NCBI GenBank assembly: GCA_910586605.1
Contig: CAJUJR010000046.1
Coordinates: forward strand, 1-25,044
Length of the DNA: 25,044 nucleotides
Direction: 5' to 3'
Source: an uncultured Lachnospiraceae bacterium
GTDB lineage: Bacteria > Bacillota > Clostridia > Lachnospirales > Lachnospiraceae
Part shown: in pieces, positions 1-7,139 of the stretch
How the letters are laid out: the number at the start of each line of letters is the position of its first letter
How positions within the stretch are numbered: position 1 is the first letter of the stretch
Made by a program: the position numbers and the translations under genes
The notes under the pieces: model-generated
Seen by the model: the letters and a program-made list of their open reading frames with translations, nothing else
The model's database searches: none
What the model was told of the DNA's origin: nothing

Positions 1-748
1 CACTAAAGTATCCTGTGCGTTATTCTTTTTTCAAAAAAGTTGTAAAGTGGTGTTATAGATTAAAAAAACAAATAAATATAAATTCATCCTTTGCTTATAT
101 TTTCTGCATGATGTAGTATGAGAAAGCAAAAATCTTCCTATTTTCTGCAATATAGCAAAAGTTTTCTGTAAATTATAATCTGGCAAAAATTTAGAAAGGC
201 ATTGCTTTCCACAGGACAATTTACGGAAAAGATACAAGAAAATTAATCTTTATTTGTTTCTATTCTGATACGATTGCCCATGAATCATTAAAAAGTAAAT
301 GCTGTTGCCCTGAAGATACCTTCCTATTAGCAATTAAAAGTATTCTTTATTATAGTTGGTTAAACGAACGAAAGCAAGCCTATAAAAAATTTATTACTCT
401 GGCTATTTAATATCGTAATCATTTTTTGCCGGAGTAATATATCCACATAAAAATGACAAGGCTTCACCCTGCCATTTCCTATTGCTTATGCGTTAACAAT
501 TTCCATTGCACATGCTTTGAGATTGTTGGTTCTTCCTGCCCATTCTAAAGCGTTTTCTTCCTTTAGACGTTGTTATGCTTTGTGCCTTTTTCATGTCTTC
601 TATGAGCCTGTGGGGCGTTCCTGTGCTTGCCTGCCGATAATCAGCAAGGTTTACATATTTGCCTACAATTCAATTATTCTGGTAATCTCTTTTTGAGAGA
701 TGTAGGAATACGAAATCTTATAGTTTTTTGAAATATTTATGTATAGGC
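1..748. other. gene-poor degraded region
   Basis: No intact gene is visible. A plus-strand frame without a start codon is open from about 195 to 410 (ending ...ERKQAYKKFITLAI) and could be the tail of a lost gene. The minus strand from about 660 to 486 carries a broken reading frame, listed separately. A 15-bp sequence, GCCGGAGTAATATAT, lies at 428-442 and recurs at 2602-2616. The rest is AT-rich and shows nothing I can name. Confidence 0.5.
486..660 (-). pseudogene. frameshifted C-terminal gene remnant, unidentified
   Basis: Reading the minus strand, one frame gives KYVNLADYRQASTGTPHRLI and continues to about 540. An overlapping shifted frame then gives LEWAGRTNNLKACAMEIVNA and ends in TAA at 488-486. 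Both pieces have protein-like composition, and together they suggest one C-terminal fragment broken by a frameshift. I do not recognise the family. A plasmid or conjugative-element origin is a guess from the degraded surroundings. Confidence 0.25.
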
Positions 749-777
749 TTGACTGTTTGAATGTTGTTCAGTATAAT
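749..777 (+). promoter_or_regulatory. sigma-A promoter of the tetR-type gene
   Basis: TTGACT (749-754) and TATAAT (772-777) are separated by exactly 17 bp, close to the housekeeping consensus. The first tetR operator lies inside the spacer, and the second lies between the -10 and the start codon. Repression by the encoded regulator is therefore the natural reading. Confidence 0.8.
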
Positions 778-796
778 ATAATTGAACAATGTTCAA
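757..796. promoter_or_regulatory. twin palindromic operators for the TetR regulator
   Basis: Site 1 is TTGAATGTTGTTCA (757-770). Site 2 is TTGAACAATGTTCAA (782-796). Site 1 is the near reverse complement of site 2 (half-site TTGAAC/TGTTCAA). Site 1 sits between -35 and -10; site 2 covers the start-site region and runs into the ribosome site AAGGAG (795-800). Binding would block RNA polymerase, which is the usual autoregulation design for TetR proteins. The link to this regulator is inferred from position. Confidence 0.7.
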
Positions 797-808
797 GGAG
801 AGGCTGTT

Positions 809-1393
809 ATGGAGAAAAACATCAATGTAAAAAATCGCATTATTGAAGCCACAACTGAATTGATTGAACAGTACAACGGTAGTATTAAAGACATTACTGC
901 TCGTATGATTGCGGCGAAAGCAGAAGTTGGATTAGGTTTAATCAACTATCACTTTGGGAGCAAAGAGAAATTGATAACAGAATGTGTGCAGCGTATTATC
1001 GGAAAAGTAGTGACGGAATTTCAGATGACGAAGCAATATGAAACAGATAAAGAGCGCTTAACGGCTTGCGCCGTTTATGTTTTTGATTTTTTGTTTGAAC
1101 ATTCTGCAATTTCGCGCGTTTCTATTTTAGGTGACTTGCAAAATTATACGAAGGATTGTAATTCTGTACTTACTCAACGGGGGTTTTCGCTGTCTTTGAA
1201 AAGTAGTATATCAAATGAGAAAAAATCTATGTTTGTATTTATTCTTATTGCAGCAATGCAGGCAGCATTTTTAGGAAGTGATACAGCCAAACAATTACTT
1301 GGATATGATTTTACAAAAAGCAAGGATAGAGCTGACTATATTAGTAAATTGGTCGATATTCTTTTTGAAGGGACGGTGCAGGTTGGTGGATAA
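809..1393 (+). CDS. TetR/AcrR family transcriptional regulator
   Basis: 194 aa from ATG 809, chosen because AAGGAG at 795-800 is 8 nt upstream. A TTG at 782 lies inside the operator and is an unlikely start. The N-terminal 50 residues form the TetR helix-turn-helix: RIIEATTELIEQ, then AKAEVGLGLINYHFGSKEKL, the classic recognition helix followed by the YxxFxSKExL signature. The remaining ~140 residues are the variable all-helical ligand-binding and dimer domain, and the ligand is unknown. Its stop overlaps the start of the next membrane-protein gene by 8 nt, so the two are translationally coupled and the membrane protein is the likely regulated partner. Paired operators lie over its promoter, implying autorepression relieved by a small molecule. 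Family assignment is firm; ligand and targets are inference. Confidence 0.9.
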   Translation: MEKNINVKNRIIEATTELIEQYNGSIKDITARMIAAKAEVGLGLINYHFGSKEKLITECVQRIIGKVVTEFQMTKQYETDKERLTACAVYVFDFLFEHSAISRVSILGDLQNYTKDCNSVLTQRGFSLSLKSSISNEKKSMFVFILIAAMQAAFLGSDTAKQLLGYDFTKSKDRADYISKLVDILFEGTVQVGG

Positions 1394-1985
1394 AAAAATA
1401 GGTATGTATAGCTCGGTTGTAAATTTTATTGCGGTAGTCTGCTTTGCCCTGTCTATGTTATTTGGCTTTGATTATGGCAGTTACTTTTCTTCTATGTTCA
1501 TTGCGTTTAGTTTTGTGCCAATGATGTGCGGATATGCCCACTTTGCGGAAAAGGAAGCAAAATTAGCGGGCTATGTTTCAGTGGCTTTTTCCGCCATATA
1601 TACCGCCATTATTTTATTAGTCTATTTTGCACAGATAACGACTGTCCGGCTAAATGATTTAACACATCAAGCTACCATGCTTCTTGATTTTCAGCAATGT
1701 GGATTGCTCTTTAACTATGACTTGTTAGGCTATGCTGTCATGTCATTAGCTACTTTTTTTGCAGGGCTGGCAATCAGTGTGGGGACAAAAACTGACAAAT
1801 GGCTGAAATATCAATTGATGGTTCACGGAATATTTTTTATATCTTGCTTAATTATGCCTATGATTGGGGCATTCAAAGCAAATAGCCCAACGTGGATAGG
1901 CGTGGTGGTATTGGAATTTTGGTGTTTATATTTTTGCCCTATCAGTGTTTTATCTTATTTGCATTTTTCTAATTGTGGGGAATGA
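1386..1985 (+). CDS. six-helix membrane protein coupled to TetR gene
   Basis: 199 aa if started at GTG 1386, which overlaps the tetR stop; ATG 1404 is the alternative. The ribosome site would be GAAGGGA at about 1368-1374, inside the end of tetR. Six hydrophobic stretches are visible at roughly residues 10-30, 36-55, 60-85, 110-130, 140-160 and 170-190, with short loops and a basic KTDKWLK loop before helix 5. There is no signal peptide, no nucleotide-binding motif and no enzymatic motif I recognise. In other clostridia I would expect such a gene to sit next to a beta-lactamase-like serine hydrolase, and a fragment of one follows here at 1993. A role in the response sensed by the TetR protein is inferred only from coupling. 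Confidence 0.7.
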   Translation: MDKKIGMYSSVVNFIAVVCFALSMLFGFDYGSYFSSMFIAFSFVPMMCGYAHFAEKEAKLAGYVSVAFSAIYTAIILLVYFAQITTVRLNDLTHQATMLLDFQQCGLLFNYDLLGYAVMSLATFFAGLAISVGTKTDKWLKYQLMVHGIFFISCLIMPMIGAFKANSPTWIGVVVLEFWCLYFCPISVLSYLHFSNCGE

Positions 1986-1992
1986 GGTTGAA

Positions 1993-2256
1993 ATGGTTTC
2001 TTTATTGGTTGGCATTGCCGTCGAACAAAGATTGATTGGCAGCATAGATGATTATGTGTTAGATTATTTTCCTGATTACAAAATCAAACGGGGAGAAAAG
2101 ACAATTCAAAAAGTCACATTGAAAAATCTTCTGACAATGACAGCACCCTATAAGTATCAATCAGAGCCTTGGTCAAAAATTTGCGTGCAGGAAGATTTAA
2201 GGCAGGCATCTAATATGTTTTATGGGAAAGAGAAAGGGAATGGGCATTTTGGTTAG
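1993..2256 (+). pseudogene. serine hydrolase (beta-lactamase class C-like) fragment
   Basis: About 87 residues are left. SLLVGIAVEQRLIGSIDDYV followed by LDYFPDY and KVTLKNLLTMTAPY matches the region just after the catalytic SxxK helix in CubicO/AmpC-like serine hydrolases, where 'TKSFVSLLVGIA' is typical. Here the SxxK is gone: the piece begins at VSLLVG directly after the preceding membrane-protein stop. The C-terminal half (YxN, HxG/KTG) is also missing, because the frame breaks near GNGHFG at 2256. Normal members are over 300 aa, so this is an internal scrap with no catalytic serine. It has an ATG at 1993 and might still be translated, but it cannot be an active hydrolase. Confidence 0.65.
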
Positions 2257-2397
2257 GATTTGAGTATGCAGGCTGCTTTGTGAAAAACGTGGCGGATTCT
2301 TTCAAATTGGAATAATGAAATTTTTGGGGTCTATTCATCGCTGTTTTAGATATTTTGGGATAATGTTGGCGAAAATTTGGCTTTTTCGTATTAGAAT

Positions 2398-2427
2398 CTC
2401 CTTACAATAAACGTAAGGAGGTTTTTC
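2398..2427 (+). terminator. hairpin with T-run, possible terminator
   Basis: CTCCTTAC (2398-2405) pairs with GTAAGGAG (2413-2420) around a 7-nt loop and is followed by GTTTTTC. It fits a short rho-independent terminator. The right arm is also a ribosome site (TAAGGAGG) upstream of the ATG at 2433, so it could instead sequester that site. Confidence 0.45.
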
Positions 2428-2432
2428 TATTT

Positions 2433-2567
2433 ATGGAAATTGTTATCGACAATCTTTCTAAGGGACATGGAAAAAAAGTTCAAGTACATCTTATGGCCGA
2501 TAACCGACAAGGGCGCTACTGGATTATCTGGAGATACAAAAAGTATCACTTTGATGATACGGCATAA
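2433..2567 (+). pseudogene. decayed ABC transporter ATPase, N-terminus
   Basis: From ATG 2433 the frame reads MEIVIDNLSKGHGKK, a typical first beta-strand of an ABC ATPase (MEIVIDNLSKxxGKK). It then loses similarity and stops at 2567. In the neighbouring frame, DKGATGLSGDTKSITLM (about 2505-2560) resembles a ruined 'KGVTGLxGxxGAGKTTLM' Walker A region with the GKT lost. I read this as one gene broken by a frameshift plus substitutions; the rest of the ATPase is absent. The inverted repeat at 2568 begins directly after the stop. The ABC-2-like permease at 2748 would have been its partner. Assignment rests on short motifs and is moderate. Confidence 0.4.
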
Positions 2568-2613
2568 TATTACTCCAGCGGTTAAATATCGACGTTTAAC
2601 CGCCGGAGTAATA
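2568..2613. repeat. 19-bp inverted repeat (hairpin), possible element end
   Basis: TATTACTCCAGCGGTTAAA (2568-2586) and TTTAACCGCCGGAGTAATA (2595-2613) are inverted copies with one mismatch that still allows a G-U pair, separated by 8 nt. The outer part of the right arm plus two bases (GCCGGAGTAATATAT, 2602-2616) also occurs at 428-442 in the same orientation. This suggests a mobile or duplicated sequence, not an ordinary terminator. Confidence 0.6.
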
Positions 2614-2747
2614 TATTGCGGGGATATGAACTGATAAAAGATAATTTTCATAATATTTGTATCAATAGACTGTTGATGGCAGGCACAGTATTTTACTTGT
2701 TATCTTGTCAGTATGGGGATTACAACAGAAAAGGAAAGGAGAAATCA

Positions 2748-3389
2748 ATGTGGCAAATATCTATGGTAAGGCTTTGGGGAATATTAAAAGTAAATTTTCG
2801 TTTATCCATACAAAATAACCTGTTGCTTGCAATTTTGTATTTACTGATAATTCCTGTTTTGCGGAGCATTGAAAATTTGAATGAAATCTATTCGGCAGAA
2901 TGTTTGGAGCAGTCAGTAATACTCATTGGGATAGTACTAATCGTGCCGCTTCATGCAGCAGAGCAGGATGCGGCAATACGGGACGTGGTATTTACCAGAA
3001 AAATACCACAATGGATGATTTTGCTCATACGAATAATTATGGCAATAGTAATGCTTGTGTTTTTGACGGGGATATTTGCAGAAATTATGATAGTCAAAAA
3101 TTGCACATTTCCCTATATGAGTTATGTCATGGGGACTGTAATAAGTGAGATGGCTTTAGGAAGCATTGGTTTTTTTGCGGCAGTGCTAAGTGATTCAGCT
3201 ATAGCAGGTTATTTGGTATCAATAGGATATTTTCTGTTTAACTATCTTGGAAATATATCGGGTACAAATGTTTTTTGCCTATTTTCTATGGGAACAGGTG
3301 GTTTCACAACGAAAGTATGGCTTTTAGGAAGTAGTATAGTACTGATAATCATTCCATTGATTTATGTGAAGAAAAAGAAAGTTTGTTAA
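2748..3389 (+). CDS. ABC-2-type permease-like membrane protein, orphan
   Basis: 213 aa from ATG 2748, with AAAGGAG at 2735-2741 as ribosome site. About six hydrophobic segments are visible: residues ~20-40, 50-70, 85-110, 120-145, 150-170 and 185-208, ending in the basic tail KKKKVC. LIGIVLIVPLHAAEQDAAIRDVVFTRKI places an E-rich cytoplasmic loop between helices 2 and 3, as in the permease half of ABC-2 transporters. The matching ATPase appears to be the decayed copy upstream, so the gene has probably lost its motor and may be under weak selection. Specific substrate cannot be named. A functional role with an ATPase encoded elsewhere is possible. Confidence 0.5.
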   Translation: MWQISMVRLWGILKVNFRLSIQNNLLLAILYLLIIPVLRSIENLNEIYSAECLEQSVILIGIVLIVPLHAAEQDAAIRDVVFTRKIPQWMILLIRIIMAIVMLVFLTGIFAEIMIVKNCTFPYMSYVMGTVISEMALGSIGFFAAVLSDSAIAGYLVSIGYFLFNYLGNISGTNVFCLFSMGTGGFTTKVWLLGSSIVLIIIPLIYVKKKKVC

Positions 3390-3511
3390 GCGATTCTCTG
3401 TGCAGGTATGCTGTTGGATAAATTTGACAGGGCAAAGAGTAAGGTAGCGGCATTAAAGGAGCTGGTAAGCTGATTTTGGTGATAAGGAAATTGGTGTTTT
3501 ATACCTGCAAG

Positions 3512-4537
3512 TTATTCTGTTGTTTCTCTTCGTATCAAAATTGGGGTTATTTTTTTGTGAATAACCTCATTTTGTGGTTTGGGACGGCGTTTTTTCCGTT
3601 CATTCATCTGTCCTACTAAAAGGGCAACTGCTTCATATGCGATTTTTTCAATTTGCTGCCCAACGGTACTGATAGGAATGATGGCTTCTTCTGCGATAGG
3701 AGAATCATCAAACCCGATAATCCGATATTCCTCTGGCAGCATTCCATATTCACGGAATATCAGGTTTAACATGATATTGGCATGGGTATCATTTGACATA
3801 AAAAGCCCTTTATTTTTACCAGGGTATTTATTTTTTATGTAATCAAAGATTTCTTGCATACAGCCTATTGTTTCATGATAGGTATTTCCAAGATCCCGAA
3901 GAATAAGTTCATGTTCTATTCTGTATTCTTTGCAAATATCCTGGAAGCCCGAAATACGCCCATAGGAAGGTGTAGATTTATGGACATTGGAATTGATATG
4001 GAGCAGGATATCACAGTTGCTTTTTGCCAAAAGGCTTGTCGCCTGTATCGCGCCCATATAATTATCTGTATTTACACTATTCACATATTGGTCCTCGCGT
4101 TCAATGGTAACGATGGGGAGATTGCTTTCAGCTAGTTCTTTTGATGGAATCGTATGGCTTAAAATAATCATGCCTTCTATTTTGTATGCCAGTAACTCTT
4201 GGATATATTTTCGTTCCGTTTCCTCATTATCAGTACTGACAAAAACCAGAAATTTATAACCAAAGGTTTCATAGGTTTTTAAAATTTGGTTTAACATCTC
4301 CGCATAATAGTGAAGAAAGAGGTTGGGGATGATTATGCCGATAAATTCACTCTTCCCATTGGCAAGTACCTTTGCTAGTTTGTTTTCTTGGTAATCTAAG
4401 TCGATAAGAGCCTGGGCAATGATTTCCTGGTTCTTTATTGTTAAGGAATCTGGGTTATTAAAATACCTGGATATCGTTGTTTTGGAAAAATTTGTATATT
4501 TAGCAATATCATCAAATGTCACTTTATTCTTGCCCAT
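3512..4537 (-). CDS. LacI family regulator of the sucrose operon
   Basis: 341 aa, full length for LacI/GalR proteins. Residues 6-30 (VTFDDIAKYTNFSKTTISRY) are the LacI helix-turn-helix, followed by the hinge region with LAKVLANGKSEFIGIIIPNL, the usual junction to the periplasmic-binding-protein-like sensor domain. The sensor shows FMSNDTHANIML and IIGFDDSPIAEEAIIPISTV, matching the conserved GFDD...P..T effector-pocket strand. The start has GGAGG about 8 nt upstream. It is divergent from a sucrose-type ABC importer/GH32 operon. Both promoters share an operator array with the central CG typical of LacI-family sites, so it most likely represses the operon and responds to sucrose, fructose or a phosphorylated derivative. 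ScrR-like in role; the exact ligand is inference. Confidence 0.9.
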   Translation of the reverse strand: MGKNKVTFDDIAKYTNFSKTTISRYFNNPDSLTIKNQEIIAQALIDLDYQENKLAKVLANGKSEFIGIIIPNLFLHYYAEMLNQILKTYETFGYKFLVFVSTDNEETERKYIQELLAYKIEGMIILSHTIPSKELAESNLPIVTIEREDQYVNSVNTDNYMGAIQATSLLAKSNCDILLHINSNVHKSTPSYGRISGFQDICKEYRIEHELILRDLGNTYHETIGCMQEIFDYIKNKYPGKNKGLFMSNDTHANIMLNLIFREYGMLPEEYRIIGFDDSPIAEEAIIPISTVGQQIEKIAYEAVALLVGQMNERKKRRPKPQNEVIHKKITPILIRRETTE

Positions 4538-4563
4538 AATTAGTTACCTCCATACATATGTCC

Positions 4564-4600
4564 TAGAGCGTGTTTGGAAATTCATTCCAAGAACTTTCAA
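4564..4600 (+). repeat. truncated MITE end in the lacI leader
   Basis: TAGAGCGTGTTTGGAAATTC followed by ATTC and GAACTTT matches the left end of the complete 181-bp element at 21401 with a few substitutions. Only the outer ~37 bp remain and the right end is missing. It lies in the 5' untranslated region of the LacI-type gene, between its -10 and start codon. Confidence 0.6.
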
Positions 4601-4616
4601 TTTTGTCCTAATTAAC

Positions 4617-4645
4617 AGTATAACAATGATTCCAGGGAAAATCAA
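4617..4645 (-). promoter_or_regulatory. promoter of the lacI-type gene
   Basis: On the minus strand TTGATT (4645-4640) and TATACT (4622-4617) are separated by 17 bp. Operator copies O1 and O2 lie just upstream of this -35, so the regulator can probably tune its own transcription. Confidence 0.7.
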
Positions 4646-4653
4646 TAAAGAAA

Positions 4654-4768
4654 TAACCGGTTAAGTAACCGATAACTTTTTTGGGAAAATGCCTTGACAG
4701 GATGAACAGAAAGTGTTACTATTACAGCATAAAGTAACCGGTTACTTTATCGGTTACTTAACCGGTTA
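4654..4768. promoter_or_regulatory. five-site LacI operator array, mirror-symmetric
   Basis: Five copies of a TAACC|GGTTA-type site have centres at 4658.5, 4670.5, 4739.5, 4751.5 and 4763.5. The central copy is a perfect 18-bp palindrome, AAAGTAACCGGTTACTTT (4731-4748), lying at the predicted transcription start. The outer pair of sites on the left, TAACCGGTTAAGTAACCGAT (4654-4673), recurs as its exact reverse complement at 4749-4768. Neighbouring sites are exactly 12 bp apart. The central CG is the hallmark of LacI-family operators. Confidence 0.85.
4694..4722 (+). promoter_or_regulatory. promoter of the sucrose operon
   Basis: TTGACA (4694-4699) and TACTAT (4717-4722) are 17 bp apart. The predicted start near 4729 coincides with the edge of the perfect 18-bp operator, so repressor binding would occlude initiation directly. 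Confidence 0.75.
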
Positions 4769-4773
4769 TAATG

Positions 4774-4787
4774 AAGCGTATACGCTT
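4774..4787. promoter_or_regulatory. 14-bp perfect palindrome in operon leader
   Basis: AAGCGTATACGCTT is a perfect palindrome 17 bp downstream of the last LacI-type site and upstream of the first gene. It differs from the LacI site and could bind another regulator; a catabolite-control site is possible but it lacks the standard cre spacing. Confidence 0.4.
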
Positions 4788-4844
4788 ATGCGAGATGTTA
4801 AGGTAGGAACAGGTTGTTTGCAAAGAAAGGAAGGGGAGGCAAGG

Positions 4845-6170
4845 ATGAGAAGATTATCTTTAGCCATGTTGGTTTTTACTGTGCTTGCGGGGTTACTGAC
4901 AGGCTGCCAAGGGAAGAAACCAGTACCAGGGGATATTGCTGGTTATGATGAAGGAGAGCAGTACCTTTCTATTTGGGTACATTCCATTGAGGATACCGAT
5001 GAGGGGAAATGTTATAGGGAATCCGTGGAGGAATTTAATAAGAAGTATAATGGTATTTATTTTGCGGATATTGAATTTATCCCAAGAAATGACAGTGGCG
5101 GCGGTTACTCTGATAAGATTAATGCGTCCGTTATGTCTGGGGATTTGCCGGATGTCTTGACTGTGGATGGACCGAATATAGCGGCATATGCTACCAATGG
5201 GATTATCCGGCCATTAGCAGAGCTGTCAGAGGAAGAAAAAGGCGTTTATTTAGAATCTATTATCGAACAGGGGACATATAATGGCAAATTGTATGCCCTA
5301 GGTGCAATGGAATCTAGCGTTGGCCTTTATTACAACAAAGAGATCTTAAAAGAGGCTGGCGTTGAAGTGCCAGATGCAAAGCATCCATGGACATATTCAG
5401 ATTTTCTGGATGTACTGGAAAAAGTAAAACCAGTTGTAGAAAAGAAAAAGGGGTATGCACTGGATATGACATTCCCTGTAGGGGAAGCAACAATCTATTA
5501 CTATGCACCATTTTTTTGGTCAAATGGGGGAAATCTAATAGATGATACAGGATTGAACGTGGATGGCATTTTCAATGCAAAAGAGAATGCGGAGACAATT
5601 GAATATTTTAAGGGGCTTTTGGACAGAGGGTATATGTCAAAAGTTCCAGTTGAAAATCTGTTTGAAAGCGGGCGTGCGGCTTTTAAATTCGATGGCGCAT
5701 GGGAAGTAAACAGCATTTATAATAGTTATCCGGATATACAGTTAGGCGTTGCCCCATATGTGGTAGGAGGCAATTGGGATGGCGGGCGTTATACCCCAAC
5801 TGGCTCATGGGCATATGCGGCGTCTGTTAAGACAGAAAATATTGAAGGCGCAACAGAACTGGTAAAATGGATGAGCGGCGTGGAAAGTGGGAAGAAACTT
5901 TGGGAAAAAGCAAAATGTTTCCCATCTACATACCAGGCGTTTGAGTCCATTGATATTTTTAAGACAGACGAGAATTACCGGGCATTATATAACCAGCTTA
6001 GCAGTTATGGGCATCCAAGGCCGAAAACGCCTGTTTACCCGCAAGTGAGCACATCATTTCAGCAGGTTTTGGAAAATTGTGTGCTGACTGGGAATGAACC
6101 AAAAAAAGAGCTGAATAAAGCAATAGAAAGGATTAACGCCAAATTAAAGCGTTATAAGGTGAATGAATAA
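4845..6170 (+). CDS. sugar ABC transporter substrate-binding lipoprotein
   Basis: 441 aa from ATG 4845, preceded by a GGGGAGG-rich site. The N-terminus MRRLSLAMLVFTVLAGLLTG followed by C21 is a lipoprotein signal peptide with lipobox LTGC, so the mature protein is lipid-anchored on the outer face of the membrane. The body is a family-1 extracellular solute-binding protein: VHSIEDTDEGKCYRESVEEFNKKYNGI, SGDLPDVLTVDGPNIAAYA, GKLYALGAMESSVGLYYNKE and GRAAFKFDGAWEV are the standard landmarks. It is the first gene of the operon, overlapping the permease by 1 nt (TAATG). Linkage to GH32 and a LacI regulator indicates sucrose or short fructo-oligosaccharides as ligand. Family is certain; ligand is inferred. 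Confidence 0.92.
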   Translation: MRRLSLAMLVFTVLAGLLTGCQGKKPVPGDIAGYDEGEQYLSIWVHSIEDTDEGKCYRESVEEFNKKYNGIYFADIEFIPRNDSGGGYSDKINASVMSGDLPDVLTVDGPNIAAYATNGIIRPLAELSEEEKGVYLESIIEQGTYNGKLYALGAMESSVGLYYNKEILKEAGVEVPDAKHPWTYSDFLDVLEKVKPVVEKKKGYALDMTFPVGEATIYYYAPFFWSNGGNLIDDTGLNVDGIFNAKENAETIEYFKGLLDRGYMSKVPVENLFESGRAAFKFDGAWEVNSIYNSYPDIQLGVAPYVVGGNWDGGRYTPTGSWAYAASVKTENIEGATELVKWMSGVESGKKLWEKAKCFPSTYQAFESIDIFKTDENYRALYNQLSSYGHPRPKTPVYPQVSTSFQQVLENCVLTGNEPKKELNKAIERINAKLKRYKVNE

Positions 6171-7051
6171 TGAGGAAAAAATCACAATCTCTTTTAGGCA
6201 TGGCATTTTTTGGGCCGGCGTTAGTTTTGCTTACAATATTTTTGTTCCTGCCCATGATTCTTACCCTAATATTTAGTTTTACTGATTTCTTTGCCCTAAA
6301 TCCAAGCCTGGCTCATTTTGTAGGGCTGGATAATTTCATCCAGATATTTAAGGATGAGGAGTTTAGGAGGGCGTTTATCAATACAGTGTGTTTCGTTATC
6401 ATTATCGTGCCATTGCAGGGGCTTGGCTCGCTGGGGCTCGCCCTGCTGATTAATAAGGTTACATATTGCAAAAAGTATTTTAAAGTGGCATTTTTCCTGC
6501 CGGTTGTTATGTCATTGGCGGTCGTATCTACATTATGGGTACAGATATACAGCCCGGAAGGCATCCTAAACTCTATATTAGGGAATTTTGGGATTTCACC
6601 GCAGCCATTTATTAATAGCGCTTCACAGGCTTTGCCATCTATCGCAGTTATGAGTGCATGGCAGGGGGTAGGGTATCAGATGATTATTTTCTTGGGTGGT
6701 TTACAGGCGATTAACCCAGCGCTATATGAAGCGGCAGATATGGACCATGCAACACCTTGGCAGAAATTTAAAGATATTACTTTGCCGGAATTGAAACCAC
6801 TTTGCATTTTCGTCTTTATTACGATAACGATCGGGGCATTTCGGATGTTAGTGCAGCCAATGGTAATGACAGGCGGCGGGCCGTCCCATTCTACCTATAC
6901 GATGGTATATGATATTTATGAAACTGGTACTGTTAACTGGGAAATTGGCCTGGCGTCCACAATGGCAATTGTATTTGCAATATTTGTAATGGTACTTACA
7001 GTAATTCAGACGGTTGCAACCAGAGATAAGGAGGCAAAGAGTGGAAAATAG
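6170..7051 (+). CDS. sugar ABC transporter permease, MalF/UgpA type
   Basis: 293 aa, starting within the stop of the binding-protein gene (TAATG at 6168-6172), so translation is coupled. Six membrane helices are visible, beginning with FFGPALVLLTIFLFLPMILT. The cytoplasmic EAA loop YEAADMDHATPWQKFKDITLPEL (around residues 185-207) contacts the ATPase. MVMTGGGPSHSTYTMVYDIY is the conserved segment near the C-terminus of MalF/UgpA subunits. It forms the import channel with the MalG-type subunit at 7140. An 88-bp gap with a hairpin separates the two permease genes, the only loose joint in the operon. Confidence 0.92.
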   Translation: MRKKSQSLLGMAFFGPALVLLTIFLFLPMILTLIFSFTDFFALNPSLAHFVGLDNFIQIFKDEEFRRAFINTVCFVIIIVPLQGLGSLGLALLINKVTYCKKYFKVAFFLPVVMSLAVVSTLWVQIYSPEGILNSILGNFGISPQPFINSASQALPSIAVMSAWQGVGYQMIIFLGGLQAINPALYEAADMDHATPWQKFKDITLPELKPLCIFVFITITIGAFRMLVQPMVMTGGGPSHSTYTMVYDIYETGTVNWEIGLASTMAIVFAIFVMVLTVIQTVATRDKEAKSGK

Positions 7052-7067
7052 ATTTTTCACTCAACGG

Positions 7068-7097
7068 GTTTGTGCATGCGCGTTGCTTGGCACAAAC
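7068..7097 (+). other. intra-operon stem-loop between permease genes
   Basis: GTTTGTGC (7068-7075) pairs with GCACAAAC (7090-7097) around a 14-nt loop. There is no T-run, so it is not a clear terminator. It may stabilise or process the mRNA between the two permease cistrons. Confidence 0.4.
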
Positions 7098-7139
7098 ATC
7101 GCTTAATGCGCAGAAAGCAGCGCAGAAAAGAGGAGAAAG

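Noticed and set aside
3408..3473. 21-codon frame MLLDKFDRAKSKVAALKELV
   Set aside because: It looks like the tail of a lost gene (charged helix) but is too short to name and has no ribosome site of its own.
7052..7139. Small gene or separate promoter between the two permeases
   Set aside because: Only a short hairpin and a ribosome site are visible; no start with coding-like sequence and no promoter boxes.
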